Source: Archaeoglobales archaeon (GTDB taxonomy: Archaea; Halobacteriota; Archaeoglobi; Archaeoglobales; Archaeoglobaceae). From it: 6,458 nt of DNA. The notes beneath the pieces are model-generated. The model was not told where the DNA came from, made no database searches, and saw only the letters and a program-made list of their open reading frames with translations. Each line of letters begins with the position of its first letter. The first letter of the stretch is position 1. The stretch is from positions 1-6,458 of the forward strand of contig QMZF01000059.1 in the NCBI GenBank assembly GCA_003663055.1, read 5' to 3'. Positions 4,994 to 6,458 of the stretch are shown here, one piece after another. The position numbers and the translations under genes were made by a program.

Positions 4994-5301
4994 TTCTCTA
5001 CTGTCTCATCGATCCAGTTCAGAAATTCTCTAAGACCGTCCTCTATAGCGACTGCACATATGCAGGGAGTGGAATAGCTATGTATGCTCTTTATCTCCTC
5101 TTTCAGCTCACTGAACTTCTCATCCTTCGTCTTGATTATCATCGCAAATTCTAAGGCTCCCTCAACCTTTCCTTCCCACCAGTACACTGAGCTTATTGGC
5201 CAGATGTTCACGCATGCAGCAAGTTTTTTCTCGAGTATGTGTTTCGCTATTTTCCTCGCCTCTTCAAAGCTCGAAGTTGTGACGTAGGTGAAAATGTACA
5301 T
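4990..5301 (-). CDS. cutA: CutA-family protein (divalent cation tolerance)
   Basis: The 103-residue protein has the full CutA pattern: start MYIFTYVTT, helix SFEEARKIAKHILEKKLAACVNI (11-33), then SSVYWWEGKVE (37-47), EFAMIIKT (51-58), IHSYSTPCICAVAIEDGLREFLNWI (73-97). Length is usual for the family, which forms trimers and has been linked to copper or other divalent metal tolerance, though its biochemical role is not settled. C30, C80 and C82 are visible; C30 is part of the family's A-C-x-N motif. I chose the ATG at 5301 because the family starts there and a TATA-like box lies 26 bp upstream. A longer frame starting at 5388 would overlap the divergent protease gene and its promoter. First gene of a two-gene operon with the nucleotidyltransferase. 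Confidence 0.93.
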   Translation of the reverse strand: MYIFTYVTTSSFEEARKIAKHILEKKLAACVNIWPISSVYWWEGKVEGALEFAMIIKTKDEKFSELKEEIKSIHSYSTPCICAVAIEDGLREFLNWIDETVEK

Positions 5302-5320
5302 GCTCTCGCTTTTGCAGCAT

Positions 5321-5330
5321 GCTTTAAAAC
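5321..5330 (-). promoter_or_regulatory. TATA-like box of the cutA operon
   Basis: The minus strand reads GTTTTAAAGC, centred about 25 bp before the cutA ATG at 5301. It predicts a leaderless or nearly leaderless transcript; no good ribosome site precedes the ATG. A moderate match to archaeal consensus. Confidence 0.5.
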
Positions 5331-5348
5331 TGTTGCTGATGGAAGCAA

Positions 5349-5356
5349 TTATATAA
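5349..5356 (+). promoter_or_regulatory. TATA box of the site-2 protease gene
   Basis: TTATATAA, preceded by GAAGCAA as a possible BRE, is centred about 26 bp before the ATG at 5379. Transcription should therefore start at that ATG, giving a leaderless mRNA. It supports 5379 over the out-of-frame ATG at 5374. Confidence 0.7.
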
Positions 5357-5378
5357 ACGAAATAAGCAAGAAAATGCG

Positions 5379-6458
5379 ATGCTTTCATCTACGGGGATAG
5401 CACTCTTAGCATTCGTTATATACTGGAGTATTTTGGAATTCCTAAAATCAAGAGGTAAGCTCGAAAAATACGGAATGTCCTCAATAGGCCCTATGCTTAT
5501 GATTAGAACTAAAAAAGGCCTGCAATTGCTGGAAAAACTGTCCAAACCCAAGCTGTTCTGGAGGGTTTTTGCCAACATTGGAACTCCTGCCGTGTTTATG
5601 GGAATGGTTTTCTTTTTTGCGTTAATTCTAATAGGAACGTTTAAAATTATAACATCTCCTCCACCACCTTCCCAAGTAACCGAACCAAGAAACATGCTTC
5701 TCATACCGTGGGTAAACCAGATATTCCCGCCAGAATACCTGCTTGTTGGGCTGATAGTTACGCTCATAGTTCACGAGCTCAGCCACGCAATACTGTGTAG
5801 AGTTGAAGGTGTGAAGGTTAAAGCTCTGGGTGTATTGCTTGTTTTAATTCCCATAGGCGGTTTTGCCGAACCTGACGAAAAAGAGCTAATGGAGAATACA
5901 ACGAGAGGACAAAGAATCAGGATTTTTTCAGCAGGGGTCATAAGCAACTTCGCCGTTGCCGCCATCGCGTTTACGTGCTTCTTTTACCTGCTTGGCTTCC
6001 TCTCGCCGCATATCGTGATTGCAGGTGTTGAGGAGGGCATAGACCTAAAAGTAGGAGATATAGTAGAGGAAATAAACGGAATAGAGGTAAAGAGTGCTGA
6101 GGACGTGACTAGGGCTCTGCTTCATGGAGACTACGTTAAAATAAAAACAAAAGAAGGTGAAGTTGTATTGCCAAAGGTAACCGGTGTTAGAATTATGGGT
6201 CTTTATACCGACTACCCGGCAGAGAAGGCCGGATTGAAAAAAGGTATGATAATCTTTAGAATAGATAACGTAAATACTCCCACGCTTTATGCTTTTAAAA
6301 AGTACATGGATTCAACTACTCCCGGCCAAACGATCACGGTGTACGTGTACAATAATACCAACAATGCCAGCAAGGTTGAAGTCTACAACGTCACACTCAC
6401 CCATTCTCCAATCGGTAACTCAGGTTTCATGGGTGTTGAAGTCAGTGAATACATCTCC
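5379..6458 (+). CDS. M50 site-2-type intramembrane metalloprotease with two PDZ domains, 3' end outside window
   Basis: Exactly 360 codons are visible with no stop. The zinc-site motif HELSH (132-136) lies in a membrane helix (about 119-141), with H132, H136 as ligands and E133 as catalytic residue. A downstream re-entrant stretch, VLLVLIPIGGFAEPDEKEL (152-170), and SAGVISNF (184-191) match the site-2 protease pattern. Other likely membrane segments are 5-21, 68-91 and 185-209. Two PDZ-like domains follow: one around GVEEGIDLKVGDIVEEINGIEV (216-237) and one around YTDYPAEKAGLKKGMIIFRIDN (276-297). The distal Asp zinc ligand and last helices should lie beyond the window edge. The family cuts membrane-anchored substrates, often anti-sigma or transcription factors; archaeal substrates are largely unknown. 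TCRs such as NNTNNAS (325-331) suggest possible N-glycosylation if that part is extracellular. It diverges from cutA across 77 bp and its start is backed by a TATA box. Confidence 0.92.
   Translation, partial: MLSSTGIALLAFVIYWSILEFLKSRGKLEKYGMSSIGPMLMIRTKKGLQLLEKLSKPKLFWRVFANIGTPAVFMGMVFFFALILIGTFKIITSPPPPSQVTEPRNMLLIPWVNQIFPPEYLLVGLIVTLIVHELSHAILCRVEGVKVKALGVLLVLIPIGGFAEPDEKELMENTTRGQRIRIFSAGVISNFAVAAIAFTCFFYLLGFLSPHIVIAGVEEGIDLKVGDIVEEINGIEVKSAEDVTRALLHGDYVKIKTKEGEVVLPKVTGVRIMGLYTDYPAEKAGLKKGMIIFRIDNVNTPTLYAFKKYMDSTTPGQTITVYVYNNTNNASKVEVYNVTLTHSPIGNSGFMGVEVSEYIS

Noticed and set aside
5302..5388. A 29-residue N-terminal extension of CutA starting at the ATG 5388, looking like a hydrophobic signal segment
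   Set aside because: It would overlap the start and promoter of the divergent protease gene, and known CutA proteins start at the MYIF position, which also has a TATA-like box at the right distance.
5324..5767. A 147-codon minus-strand frame antisense to the protease gene
   Set aside because: It lies opposite the membrane part of a clear site-2 protease and through the divergent promoter region; composition is that of a shadow.

Overview
The window looks like part of a euryarchaeal chromosome, most plausibly from an anaerobic, sulfur-metabolising lineage such as the Archaeoglobales. This is inferred from gene content and promoter type; I could not search a database. The supporting signs are HdrA/MvhD-type redox proteins, archaeal BRE/TATA elements about 26 bp ahead of start codons (implying leaderless transcripts), strong GGAGGTG ribosome sites inside operons, and a COG2413-type archaeal nucleotidyltransferase.

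Left half (1-3028, minus strand, read right to left): one tightly packed operon of tusA, an MvhD-like gene, an HdrA core protein (called HdrA' here) and a second HdrA-type protein (HdrA''). HdrA'' starts at a TTG and runs off the left edge. Intergenic gaps are 1 and 2 nt, and the last junction is a 4-nt overlap. The products are a persulfide-carrying sulfurtransferase, an Fe-S electron-transfer subunit and two FAD/Fe-S flavoproteins.

Centre (3029-3439): a 411-bp AT-rich divergent promoter region. It holds an 88-bp imperfect direct repeat present twice at identical length, a third 21-bp partial copy, and several short palindromes. Each 88-bp unit carries a leftward promoter-like element at one end and a rightward one at the other.

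Plus-strand operon (3440-4287): three small genes, two of the DsrE/DsrF type and a 56-residue protein that may be a shortened DsrH/TusB. Together with the divergent tusA they suggest a sulfur relay that exchanges persulfide sulfur with the HdrA'/HdrA''/MvhD redox module. That coupling is inference from gene arrangement and family knowledge.

Right half: a convergent two-gene minus-strand operon, cutA followed by a nucleotidyltransferase (4292-5301), then a divergent 77-bp promoter region and a plus-strand membrane-embedded site-2-type zinc metalloprotease (5379 to the right edge, incomplete). No RNA genes, CRISPR arrays, insertion sequences or attachment sites were seen.
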